From an uncultured Clostridium sp. (GTDB lineage: Bacteria > Bacillota > Clostridia > TANB77 > CAG-508): DNA of 46,630 nt. The position numbers and the translations under genes are program-made. The stretch is taken from the NCBI GenBank assembly GCA_948473335.1, contig CAOKXF010000003.1, forward strand, positions 1-46,630. The letters run 5' to 3'. Below the pieces are notes generated by a model that worked only from the letters and a program-made list of their open reading frames with translations, had not been told where the DNA came from and ran no database searches. Shown here piece after piece: positions 16,127-23,752 of this stretch (positions within the stretch are counted from its first letter, which is position 1; each line of letters starts with the position of its first letter).

Positions 16127-16713
16127 GTATTCCTTTTCTCCTCTATTTTTGCAAAAATCTTAATTGCTGATATTCCTGCAATTGCTGCACTTATAGTTGC
16201 TATCCAAACTGGAACTATAATTTTTGTTGGGTCTATAGAATTTAGCGATGCTCTAATTGATATTACTGTCGTAGGTATAATTTGTAATGATGCTGTATTT
16301 AGGACTATAAACATCGCCATTGTTCCTGTCAATGTTTTTTTATCTGTATTTTTTTCCTGTAATGTCTGCATTGCTTTTAATCCTAATGGTGTCGCTGCAT
16401 TTCCTAATCCTAATAAATTTGCAATAATATTCATGCTCATTTCCTTATATTCTTTACTATTTTCTTTTACTTTTGGAAATAACTTTTTTAAAATCGGATT
16501 AAGCAATTTCAAAACTTTATTTATAATACTTGTATTTGACGCTATTTCCATTATTCCATTCCATAAACACATTGTTCCTAACATAGTAATTGTTAATTCT
16601 ACTGCAGTTGATGCACTTTCAAAAATGGAATTATTTATTTTTTCTATATTTCCTGTTATTATTGCAAACGCAATAGATATGATTATAAAAATTGGCCAAA
16701 TACTGTTTAACAT
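16123..16713 (-). CDS. spmA: Spore maturation protein A
   Basis: Partner of SpmB, also a Gate-domain membrane protein. The 196-aa sequence shows several hydrophobic helices and the family block NLLGLGNAATPLGLKAM, followed by FIVLNTASLQIIPTTVI, both hallmarks of SpmA. A GGAGG ribosome site precedes the ATG. In Bacillus the spm operon is expressed in the mother cell late in sporulation. Its promoter here would lie in 16714-16767, back to back with the abrB promoter, but I see no clear sporulation sigma-factor box. Confidence 0.93.
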   Translation of the reverse strand: MLNSIWPIFIIISIAFAIITGNIEKINNSIFESASTAVELTITMLGTMCLWNGIMEIASNTSIINKVLKLLNPILKKLFPKVKENSKEYKEMSMNIIANLLGLGNAATPLGLKAMQTLQEKNTDKKTLTGTMAMFIVLNTASLQIIPTTVISIRASLNSIDPTKIIVPVWIATISAAIAGISAIKIFAKIEEKRNT

Positions 16714-16767
16714 CTATACCTCCATAAAATATCAACTTATAATATTATGAATATATTATTAATTTTA

Positions 16768-16796
16768 TTGACCAGTTTTGCAAATTATGATATATT
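16768..16796 (+). promoter_or_regulatory. Promoter for the AbrB-like regulator
   Basis: TTGACC (16768-16773) and TATATT (16791-16796) are spaced by 17 bp on the plus strand, with the start site near 16803 and an AAGGAGG ribosome site at 16831-16837. Confidence 0.6.
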
Positions 16797-16843
16797 ATAT
16801 TGGAATTTATTTGAATTATTTTTACATAATAAGGAGGATAGTT

Positions 16844-17101
16844 ATGAAGTCAACAGGCATTGTAAGGAATGTAGATGAGTTAGGTAGAATCGTTATCCCA
16901 AAAGAAATCAGAAGAAAATTTAATATTGAAATTAAAGATCCTATTGAAATTTATGTAGATGGCTCTTCAATAGTTTTAAAAAAATACTCACCTAATTGTA
17001 TTTTTTGTGGAAACTCAAAAGATTTAATTTCCTATAAAGATAAATTAATATGTTCTAATTGCTCAAAAAAGATATCAGATATACTCACTCAACCTAACTA
17101 A
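16844..17101 (+). CDS. abrB: AbrB-family transition-state regulator
   Basis: DNA-binding regulator of the AbrB/SpoVT swapped-hairpin type, which in Firmicutes represses post-exponential and sporulation genes. The start at 16844 (MKSTGIVRNVDELGRIVIPK) fits both the AAGGAGG ribosome site and the family N-terminus; an upstream ATG would add 22 unrelated residues. The DNA-binding domain spans about residues 1-47. It is followed by two CxxC pairs (C52, C55, C70, C73) that could bind zinc, as in clostridial AbrB proteins. The product is 85 aa. The gene is divergent from spmA and is likely part of the local sporulation cluster. Confidence 0.9.
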   Translation: MKSTGIVRNVDELGRIVIPKEIRRKFNIEIKDPIEIYVDGSSIVLKKYSPNCIFCGNSKDLISYKDKLICSNCSKKISDILTQPN

Positions 17102-17121
17102 TCATGATATATATACTTAAT

Positions 17122-17148
17122 AAAAACATCAATCTAATTGATGTTTTT
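17122..17148. terminator. Bidirectional terminator between abrB and rsmI
   Basis: AAAAACATCAAT and ATTGATGTTTTT are perfect 12-bp arms with the three-base loop CTA. The loop is the stop codon of rsmI (TAG read leftward), so the last codons of rsmI form one arm. Confidence 0.85.
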
Positions 17149-17961
17149 ATTCAAAAAATACTGATATATTTCATTTTTATTTGTTTTTTTATCTCTTGCT
17201 ATTTTTTTTATTATTTCATTTCTGGTTAACCCTTGTTTTTTATATAAATCATAATATTCTTCTAATGTCATATTGGGCAAAATTTCTTCTTGCACTTTTG
17301 AGCCCTCTATAATTATTACAATTTCACCCTTTAATGATTTACATTTCTCTATTAATTCATCTATATCTTCTCTTAAAAATTCTTCATGAATCTTTGTAAT
17401 TTCCCTTGCTAATACGATTTTTCTGTCACCTATAATTTCTTTTAAATCTCTTAATGTATTTGATATTTTATGTGGTGCCTCATATAATATTATTGTTTTA
17501 TTTGCCTTTTCTATGTAATGTATTTTTTCTTTTCGTAACTTTTTATTTAATGGTAAAAAACCTAAAAATGTAAATTCTTTTGTATCTATCCCTGAACATA
17601 TTAATGCATTAACCATTGCACAAGCTCCTGGAATTGGTATAACCTCTATTTTTTCTTCTATCGCTAAATTTATTACTTCTTCACCTGGATCAGAAATTCC
17701 TGGTGTACCAGCATCTGATACTAATGCTACATCTTCCCCATTTTTTAATTTTTCTATAATTACTTTCGATTTTATCTCTTCATTGTGTCTATGATAACTA
17801 ATTAAATGTTTTGTTATACCATAATGATTTAATAATTTCAGTGTTTGTCTTGTATCTTCTGCTGCTATTATATCTACTTCTTTTAATATCTTTAAAGCTC
17901 TTAATGTTATATCTTCCAAATTACCTATTGGAGTTGCTACTATATATAATTTCCCTTGCAT
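17134..17961 (-). CDS. rsmI: 16S rRNA (cytidine-1402 2'-O)-methyltransferase
   Basis: SAM-dependent tetrapyrrole-methylase-fold enzyme that methylates the ribose of C1402 in the 16S rRNA decoding centre. The N-terminal LYIVATPIGNLEDITLRAL, then AAEDTRQT, HNE, LVSDAGTPGISDPG and YEAPHK are all family signatures, and 275 aa is the usual length. The stop codon lies in the loop of the terminator shared with abrB. The ribosome site is odd: AAAGGGG (17992-17998) is about 30 bases from the ATG, with a perfect small hairpin (17971-17988) between them. Confidence 0.96.
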   Translation of the reverse strand: MQGKLYIVATPIGNLEDITLRALKILKEVDIIAAEDTRQTLKLLNHYGITKHLISYHRHNEEIKSKVIIEKLKNGEDVALVSDAGTPGISDPGEEVINLAIEEKIEVIPIPGACAMVNALICSGIDTKEFTFLGFLPLNKKLRKEKIHYIEKANKTIILYEAPHKISNTLRDLKEIIGDRKIVLAREITKIHEEFLREDIDELIEKCKSLKGEIVIIIEGSKVQEEILPNMTLEEYYDLYKKQGLTRNEIIKKIARDKKTNKNEIYQYFLNKNIN

Positions 17962-17970
17962 TTTATTGTT

Positions 17971-17988
17971 ATATTAGATAACTAATAT
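17971..17988 (-). promoter_or_regulatory. Hairpin between Shine-Dalgarno and start codon of rsmI
   Basis: On the minus strand ATATTAG and CTAATAT pair perfectly around loop TTAT. Folding would bring the distant AAAGGGG (17992-17998) close to the ATG at 17961. Alternatively rsmI is translated from a weak site and the AAAGGGG is unrelated. Confidence 0.35.
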
Positions 17989-18109
17989 ATTCCCCTTTCC
18001 TATAATAATTATTTATCACTACTTCTACTATTTTTTCATATTATATAATAATTTTTAATAATTTGCAAAGTATAAAATTAATATTAAATCTTGAAAGAAT
18101 GGTGATTAA

Positions 18110-18352
18110 ATGAATAATATTTTTAAAGCTTCAAGCTTTCCACATCAGTCAATAAGTTTTAATTCTCCTACACCTACGAATTATGATATTGATACACAAA
18201 AAAGAGGTTTCGATTCTAAACCTCCTAAAAAGAAATTAAATTTTAAAACAATGAAGAATAATACTATTTCTTCTTTAAATGATGTTGAATACTTTTTAAA
18301 TAACTTTAGTAAAATATCTCATTATATGAAACTTTTTAAATTTTTTAAATAA
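18110..18352 (+). CDS. Small hypothetical protein, 80 aa
   Basis: Not recognised. The product is polar and basic (segments SKPPKKKLNFKTMKN and HYMKLFKFFK), with a Ser/Pro/Asn-rich N-terminus and no membrane segment. GGTGAT five bases upstream of the ATG can serve as ribosome site. The frame lies between divergent-facing neighbours and does not overlap another gene. Composition fits a real short protein, possibly sporulation-related given its surroundings, but no motif proves it. No convincing promoter was found. Confidence 0.45.
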   Translation: MNNIFKASSFPHQSISFNSPTPTNYDIDTQKRGFDSKPPKKKLNFKTMKNNTISSLNDVEYFLNNFSKISHYMKLFKFFK

Positions 18353-18365
18353 TTATAAAAACATA

Positions 18366-18911
18366 TTATATAACTGTGTATATTTCTGATAATTTTGAAT
18401 TTTCTTCTCCATCTACCAAAAACCTTATACTTTTTACTTCTGTTAGTTCACACAATGTTTTCGAAATACTATTAATAATATTGTTTTTTAATGTTTCATC
18501 ATCATTATAATTTAATATTTCTTTTGATAAATTTAAAGTGACACATCCACCTTCTATGCTTGCATCATATACTGTTACACCTTCTGGAATTACAGTTTGT
18601 AATCTTTCATTTTCTGTGTTTTTCATTAACAATTCTACAAGTGCTTTATATGGATTGTTAATTAGAATTTTAGCATCAATTGCTTTTGCTTCTGCCATTA
18701 ATTCTCCTGTCTCTCTATTTAGATAATATAAATTAACAATTGTTTCTCTGTATTGTTCTTCACTTATTTCTTCTTGTGGTGTATATTCTTGAATATTTCC
18801 ATCTGAAATTTCTTCTGTTTTACCATTTAGATATGCCATAATAAAATACCCACTTAATGCAATTATTAAAATTACTATAAATAATATTATTCCCTTTTTA
18901 CTTTTTTTCAT
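18366..18911 (-). CDS. GerM-domain sporulation/spore-germination protein
   Basis: Contains one GerMN domain (about residues 55-181), shown by YYLNRETGELMAEA, NPYKALVELLMKN, LQTVIPEGVTVYDASI and the C-terminal IRFLVDGEE. In Bacillus, GerM carries two such domains and works in sporulation and germination, probably at the cortex. The N-terminus has a basic start and one hydrophobic segment (residues 8-28), so the domain faces outward; no clear lipobox cysteine is present. The 181-aa single-domain form is common in Clostridia. GGGAGG precedes the ATG. It is divergent from the patatin gene. Confidence 0.85.
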   Translation of the reverse strand: MKKSKKGIILFIVILIIALSGYFIMAYLNGKTEEISDGNIQEYTPQEEISEEQYRETIVNLYYLNRETGELMAEAKAIDAKILINNPYKALVELLMKNTENERLQTVIPEGVTVYDASIEGGCVTLNLSKEILNYNDDETLKNNIINSISKTLCELTEVKSIRFLVDGEENSKLSEIYTVI

Positions 18912-19031
18912 AGCTCATTCCTCCCAATTAATATTATTTATATCATGTCCTTTTTAGAACTACTTTTGAAAATTATTGATTTAATTTTTAACAAATTAAG
19001 ATTTAAAACATAATATATTATAGGTGATTTG

Positions 19032-19904
19032 ATGAAATTAGGATTAGCTTTATCAGGTGGCGGTATTAAAGGTGCTGCACATATAGGTGTTTTAAAAGCA
19101 CTTGAAGAAGAAAATATAAAATTTGAATATTTATCTGGTACTTCGTCAGGCAGTATAGTTGCAACTTTGTACTCTTGTGGATATCATCCAGATGAAATTT
19201 ATAAATTATTTAAAAAATATTGTAAAGAGATTAATTACATAGAATTTAGTAGTATTTTTAAAATTATTAAAGATTTAATTATAAAAAAGAAATTACAAAT
19301 AGATGGTTTAAATTCAGGAAAAAATTTAGAAAGAATAATCAAAAAGGCTTGTGATGCAAAAAGTATTCAAAATATTAATCAAATAAAATTTAATTTGGTA
19401 ATTCCAGCTGTTGATTTAAATAATGGTAATGTTTTATATTTTTGTAGTAAAAATATAAATAAAAATTATAGAAATATCTCAGATGAAGAAAAAAATATTT
19501 ATAATGCAGAAATTTATAAAGTGGTAAGAGCAAGTTGCAGTTATCCTGGAGTCTTCTCTCCCGAAAAATTCAGAAATACTAAATTAATTGATGGTGGAAT
19601 AAGAGAAAATACTCCTTGGAAAAAATTAAAGGAATTTGGTGCTGATAAAGTATTAAGTGTTATTTTTGAAAGTACTAATCAATTAGAACATAAAGATAAA
19701 AATATTATAGAAGTAGTAATGTCTTCTATTGAAATTATGGGACATGAATTAGCAAATTATGAACTTGATGGCACAGATTTTTTATTAAAAATTAAAACAC
19801 CTAAAATTTCTTTATTAGACATTAGTAAAATTGATTTATTATATAATTTAGGTTATGAAGAAGCAAAAAAACAATTAAAAAAATATAATTTAAAAAGTTT
19901 CTAA
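19032..19904 (+). CDS. Patatin-like phospholipase
   Basis: Serine acyl hydrolase of the RssA/YchK patatin group, expected to act on phospholipids or other acyl esters. The oxyanion glycine loop SGGGIKGAAH (residues 8-17), the nucleophile elbow GTSSGS (Ser38) and the DGGIRENTP block supplying the catalytic Asp are all present. No signal peptide is seen, so it is probably cytoplasmic or peripheral. The ATG at 19032 is preferred to the adjoining TTG because of the AGGTGA site. The product is 290 aa. Its last codons and stop lie in the terminator shared with the ABC permease gene. Confidence 0.9.
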   Translation: MKLGLALSGGGIKGAAHIGVLKALEEENIKFEYLSGTSSGSIVATLYSCGYHPDEIYKLFKKYCKEINYIEFSSIFKIIKDLIIKKKLQIDGLNSGKNLERIIKKACDAKSIQNINQIKFNLVIPAVDLNNGNVLYFCSKNINKNYRNISDEEKNIYNAEIYKVVRASCSYPGVFSPEKFRNTKLIDGGIRENTPWKKLKEFGADKVLSVIFESTNQLEHKDKNIIEVVMSSIEIMGHELANYELDGTDFLLKIKTPKISLLDISKIDLLYNLGYEEAKKQLKKYNLKSF

Positions 19905-19924
19905 AACTAGAAACTTTTTAAATT
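19887..19924. terminator. Bidirectional terminator between patatin and ABC permease genes
   Basis: Perfect 17-bp arms (containing AAAAAGTTTCTA and TAGAAACTTTTT) enclose loop AAAC. The patatin stop codon is inside the hairpin, and the permease stop at 19928 lies four bases beyond, so both convergent transcripts use it. Confidence 0.85.
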
Positions 19925-19927
19925 ATA

Positions 19928-21583
19928 TTAAAATATTTTTTCAAATATTTTTTTTATATTCTTTTTTACATATAAATTTATTATTGATATTATTATTATT
20001 AAAATTATTATCGTTAATATAATTGATATATTAAAATTAACTTGATTAAATAGTTTATTTAAATATATTAAAAATAAAATAATTATTATTGTTAATATAT
20101 AATGAAATAATTTATTAGAGTTTTCTTTTAATGCTGTAGTTTCATTATTCCAATTTAAATTTGGTCTTTTTAAATCTACAATTAACATTGTCAAACTATT
20201 AATTATATTTAATAAATTTGATAAAATAAATAATATCAAAAAATTAAATATATTTATTGTTGGTATACAATATTTCATTATACTTAATACAATTATTATT
20301 GAAAAATTATTAAATAATATTTGTGGAATATTTAATAATAAAAATTGTTTATATAAATGTATTGGAATATATTTAATAAATATTGCATTTTTTCCTTTTC
20401 TTGTTATTGCTGTTAATGATATATTTGAAAATATGAATATTAATTGCATTATTCCTAATATAGCCATAACTACTTTAAAATTAAATTCTATTTTTATATC
20501 TTGTATTTGTGTTTCAAATTTTATCATATCTATATATGTAGGAAATAATATAATTATTAATCCTCCTAGTATTATTCCAATTAATAATGTTGGAACAACA
20601 CATTGCATTAAAAAAGTTGGATTATTTATTAAACTTTTAAATTCATTTCTTACATATTTTATATTTTTATTTATTTTTTTATATCTATTTTTTTTGTATT
20701 TATTTTTTATATTTTTTGTATTTATTTTTGAAATATTATTTATTAAATTTTTAAAATATAATTTATTTCCTAATAATAAAAACATAATAAATAATATTGA
20801 TTCTATTAATATTATTTTTATAATACTAATTATATTATTAAAATTATTATTTTCGTTTAATACTTGAATACATGGATTAATTATTATAGAATTTTTATTT
20901 ATTTCTGTAATCATATTTTCTGTTTGTATATTTTCTATATTATTATTGTTAATTTGTTGTTCAATATTATTAATACTTATATTTTTTATAGAATATATTT
21001 GAAATATTATAAATAATATAAATAAAATTGAAGTTAATACTATTTGAAATGTATTTTTATTTTTTATAAATTTAATTAAATTTGTAGTTACTAACATAAT
21101 TGAAGTAACTATTAATATAATAAATATTGGAAAAATAATTAATATAATAAATAACCATAAAAAATAAAAAATATTATTATTCATCATTATACCATAAATT
21201 AATAATGGTATTGCACAAAAAAATATTTCTGCTATATATGCCATAATCACTAAAATATTAAATTTTGATATTAGTAATTCAATTGGTTTTATTGGAAGTG
21301 GTAATATATTTTCTATATCTTTTGAAAAATAAAATATATTTGCACATGATAAAATTGTCTGCATTGATATTATCATATTAAATATTAGAAAAAATATTTC
21401 TAAAAATATTTTTCCTTGTCCTATACTTCCTAAAAAACTTACACATTTTTGAGTTAAAAATCCTAAAATAATATTTATAATAATTATTAGCCAAAATAAT
21501 ATATTTTTTTTATTTAATACTGATATTTTTAAAATATACTCTCCACAAAATACCTTTGTTAAATTAATTATTTTTTTTATCAT
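19928..21583 (-). CDS. ABC transporter permease subunit
   Basis: Polytopic membrane protein of 551 aa with about twelve hydrophobic stretches and very high Ile/Asn content. It resembles the large ABC-2-type or ABC-exporter permeases of Firmicutes rather than a substrate-binding-protein-dependent importer. The call rests mainly on the 20-bp overlap with the ATP-binding protein gene and on topology; residues such as ILPLPIKPIELLISK and the internal half-repeat layout are typical of exporter permeases. The cargo is unknown. Candidates are a lipid, peptide or antibiotic. Translation is coupled to the ATPase gene. Confidence 0.8.
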   Translation of the reverse strand: MIKKIINLTKVFCGEYILKISVLNKKNILFWLIIIINIILGFLTQKCVSFLGSIGQGKIFLEIFFLIFNMIISMQTILSCANIFYFSKDIENILPLPIKPIELLISKFNILVIMAYIAEIFFCAIPLLIYGIMMNNNIFYFLWLFIILIIFPIFIILIVTSIMLVTTNLIKFIKNKNTFQIVLTSILFILFIIFQIYSIKNISINNIEQQINNNNIENIQTENMITEINKNSIIINPCIQVLNENNNFNNIISIIKIILIESILFIMFLLLGNKLYFKNLINNISKINTKNIKNKYKKNRYKKINKNIKYVRNEFKSLINNPTFLMQCVVPTLLIGIILGGLIIILFPTYIDMIKFETQIQDIKIEFNFKVVMAILGIMQLIFIFSNISLTAITRKGKNAIFIKYIPIHLYKQFLLLNIPQILFNNFSIIIVLSIMKYCIPTINIFNFLILFILSNLLNIINSLTMLIVDLKRPNLNWNNETTALKENSNKLFHYILTIIIILFLIYLNKLFNQVNFNISIILTIIILIIIISIINLYVKKNIKKIFEKIF

Positions 21584-22301
21584 TTTCTGTTATCTCCATA
21601 AATAATTCTTCTAATGATTTATTTTCTTTTAATTCTTTTTTCATTTCTTCTATTGTTCCTATAAAAATTAATTTGCCTTTATTTATTATTCCTATTCTAT
21701 CACATAATTTTTCAGCTACGTCTAATATATGTGTTGAAAAAAATATTGATTTACCTGATTTAGCACTTTCTTTAATTATTTTTTTTAATTCGAATGTTGA
21801 TTTTGGATCTAACCCTGTCATAGGTTCATCTATAATTAAATTGTTAGGTGAATGTAGTAATGCCCCTATTATAATAACCTTTTGTTTCATACCATGTGAA
21901 TAACTCTCTATTTTATTATTTAACGCTTCTTCTATTTCAAATTTCTTTGATAAATTTTCTATTTTTTCTTCTCTTTGTTTTTCATTTACTTCATAAATAT
22001 CAGCTATAAAATTCAAATATTCTATCCCACTTAATTTCAAAAACATTTCTGGATTATCTGGAACATATCCGAATTTTTTCTTTGCTTCAATTGGTTCTTT
22101 TTCTATATCTTTTCCATCTATTAAAATTCTTCCTTCGTCAATATTTAATATTCCAGTAATCATTTTAATAGTTGTTGTTTTTCCTGCTCCATTTGGTCCT
22201 AAAAATCCAAATATTTCTCCATTGTTTACTTTTAAATTCATTTTATTTATTGCTTTTATCCCTTTTTTGTATTCTTTACTAACATTTTCTATTTCTATCA
22301 T
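21564..22301 (-). CDS. ABC transporter ATP-binding protein
   Basis: ABC ATPase that powers the permease encoded immediately downstream. The Walker A is FLGPNGAGKTTTIK, followed by the Q-loop near GYVPDNPEMF. The signature region is YSHGMKQK (an SHGMKQ variant), Walker B is NLIIDEPMTGLDP, and the switch His is in STHILD. The closest type is the BcrA/NatA-like exporter group. I start it at 22301 because AAGGA lies eight bases upstream; the two ATGs at 22310 and 22307 overlap or abut that site. The result is 245 aa. A candidate promoter with an extended -10 box lies at 22331-22339, directly behind the terminator of the secretion module. Confidence 0.93.
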   Translation of the reverse strand: MIEIENVSKEYKKGIKAINKMNLKVNNGEIFGFLGPNGAGKTTTIKMITGILNIDEGRILIDGKDIEKEPIEAKKKFGYVPDNPEMFLKLSGIEYLNFIADIYEVNEKQREEKIENLSKKFEIEEALNNKIESYSHGMKQKVIIIGALLHSPNNLIIDEPMTGLDPKSTFELKKIIKESAKSGKSIFFSTHILDVAEKLCDRIGIINKGKLIFIGTIEEMKKELKENKSLEELFMEITENDKKNN

Positions 22302-22330
22302 TTTCATCATTCCTTATTTTTTCTTTTTTT

Positions 22331-22339
22331 ATTATATCA
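22331..22339 (-). promoter_or_regulatory. Extended -10 promoter candidate for the ABC genes
   Basis: TGATATAAT on the minus strand matches the extended -10 pattern TGnTATAAT. It begins directly after the T run of the terminator at 22341-22376; no good -35 box is present. The same arrangement occurs at 33935-33943. Confidence 0.45.
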
Positions 22340-22340
22340 A

Positions 22341-22376
22341 AAAAAGTGATAAATTAAAATACTTTTATCACTTTTT
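22341..22376. terminator. Terminator at the end of the secretion module
   Basis: AAAAAGTGATAAA and TTTATCACTTTTT are perfect 13-bp arms with a 10-base loop, and the leftward transcript continues into a T7 run. It lies 20 bases after the stop of the gene at 22397. Confidence 0.85.
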
Positions 22377-22396
22377 ACATTTTATTCATATTTTCA

Positions 22397-23695
22397 TTAT
22401 ATATTAAAAGACATCTCAAAATCCATATTTTCTTTTAATCTCATTATTATTACTATACTTCTTTCATTTTCATTCTTTTTTTCTATATCTTTAACTAGTA
22501 CTGTTTGTGTATAATTATTGCCATAACTTTGATATTGATTATATTCTATCTGGTAATATGATGGATAATCTTGTTTTATATATGTCTTAAAATCTTCTAT
22601 TGAATTCCATTTTGAATTTCTAAATGTTTCATTTAATAAATAATATGCATTTTCATAATCTCTGTTATTTAACATTTGGAACCATTTATTGATATTATAT
22701 AATACTTTTCTTTGGTCAGTATATTTCATATATGCTTCTTCTATCTCTTCTGTTTCTACAGTATATGCATCTAATTTAACAGTATAATTTAATACTTCTT
22801 TTGCATTAAATATATAATAATTATCGTATTGGTCTTTACAAATATATTGTGTATTATTATTCAGTCTTTTTACTTCATATGATTTTACCGACATTTTTAT
22901 AATATGATTCTTATTTTGATTTATATAATTTATATAATTCTCTATTTTTCCATATCTCTTTTCTCTATATTCTTCATCTAAGTAATAATATGATTGTTCT
23001 GGTTTTGCTAACATTAATCTTTTTTGAATTAGAAAATATTGTTCACATACATATTGGTCTGTTATTTTTTGAACTATATATGAATTATTTTGATTAAGCT
23101 TTATTTCGCTATTTTCCTTATTTAATTGTATTTCTTCAATTGTTTGGTTTCGTTCATCTTGTATTGGCATTATTGAAAATGTTTGATTTGTATTATCAAC
23201 ATTTACTATAAAATATACGTCTTTTATATATTGATTATTTAAATTTTGGTAAAATCCATATACTGCATATTTACTTGTATTTTCTAATTCTAAATAGTTC
23301 ATTTTTAATGGTACAAATATTAATTTTTCTTGTACAATATCTATTTTTTGAAATAGATTATTTGTTGTTATTGAATTTTTTTGAATATATTCTGTACTTA
23401 ATAAATTATATATTCCTGTCGCTATACTTAGATTATCTATTCTTTCCTCTCCATCGTCATATGTGGAACTATTTATATTTATTCTATCTAAATATGTTTG
23501 TACACAATTTCTTATTGTAAAAAAGTCTATATTATCAGTGACAGGTCCTATTTCTGTTTTGTCATAATCTATTATTTCACCTATATCGCCTTTTTTATAT
23601 TCTGTATTCGAGTTATTTAATATAATTAATAAAGTACTAATTAAAATAATCATTATTATTAATGTAATTATTATTGCAATTACTATTTTTTTCAT
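22397..23695 (-). CDS. Membrane-anchored protein with NTF2-like (VirB8/TcpC-like) C-terminal region
   Basis: A 432-aa protein with one N-terminal membrane segment (residues about 5-27) and a long extracytoplasmic part. No family is certain. Near the C-terminus, WFQMLNNRDYENAYYLLNET followed by NSIEDFKTYIKQDYPS strongly resembles the segment EQAYELLTEEC followed by LEVFKKNYW in the protein at 26681-27637. This is the helix pattern of NTF2-like domains found in VirB8 and in TcpC of Gram-positive conjugation systems. It is the last gene of the T4SS-like module. I infer a scaffold role, with moderate confidence. Confidence 0.6.
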   Translation of the reverse strand: MKKIVIAIIITLIIMIILISTLLIILNNSNTEYKKGDIGEIIDYDKTEIGPVTDNIDFFTIRNCVQTYLDRININSSTYDDGEERIDNLSIATGIYNLLSTEYIQKNSITTNNLFQKIDIVQEKLIFVPLKMNYLELENTSKYAVYGFYQNLNNQYIKDVYFIVNVDNTNQTFSIMPIQDERNQTIEEIQLNKENSEIKLNQNNSYIVQKITDQYVCEQYFLIQKRLMLAKPEQSYYYLDEEYREKRYGKIENYINYINQNKNHIIKMSVKSYEVKRLNNNTQYICKDQYDNYYIFNAKEVLNYTVKLDAYTVETEEIEEAYMKYTDQRKVLYNINKWFQMLNNRDYENAYYLLNETFRNSKWNSIEDFKTYIKQDYPSYYQIEYNQYQSYGNNYTQTVLVKDIEKKNENERSIVIIMRLKENMDFEMSFNI

Positions 23696-23715
23696 AATTA
23701 CTAATTTTCCTTTCT

Positions 23716-23744
23716 TTACCTTCGCAATAAAATTGCGAAGGTAA
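23716..23744 (-). promoter_or_regulatory. Intercistronic stem-loop
   Basis: TTACCTTCGCAAT and ATTGCGAAGGTAA are perfect 13-bp arms with loop AAA, lying in the 57-bp gap between two genes of the module. Read leftward, it has no T run after it, so it is more likely an RNA stabiliser or processing site than a terminator. Read rightward, a T6 run follows. Confidence 0.5.
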
Positions 23745-23752
23745 TATCTTTT

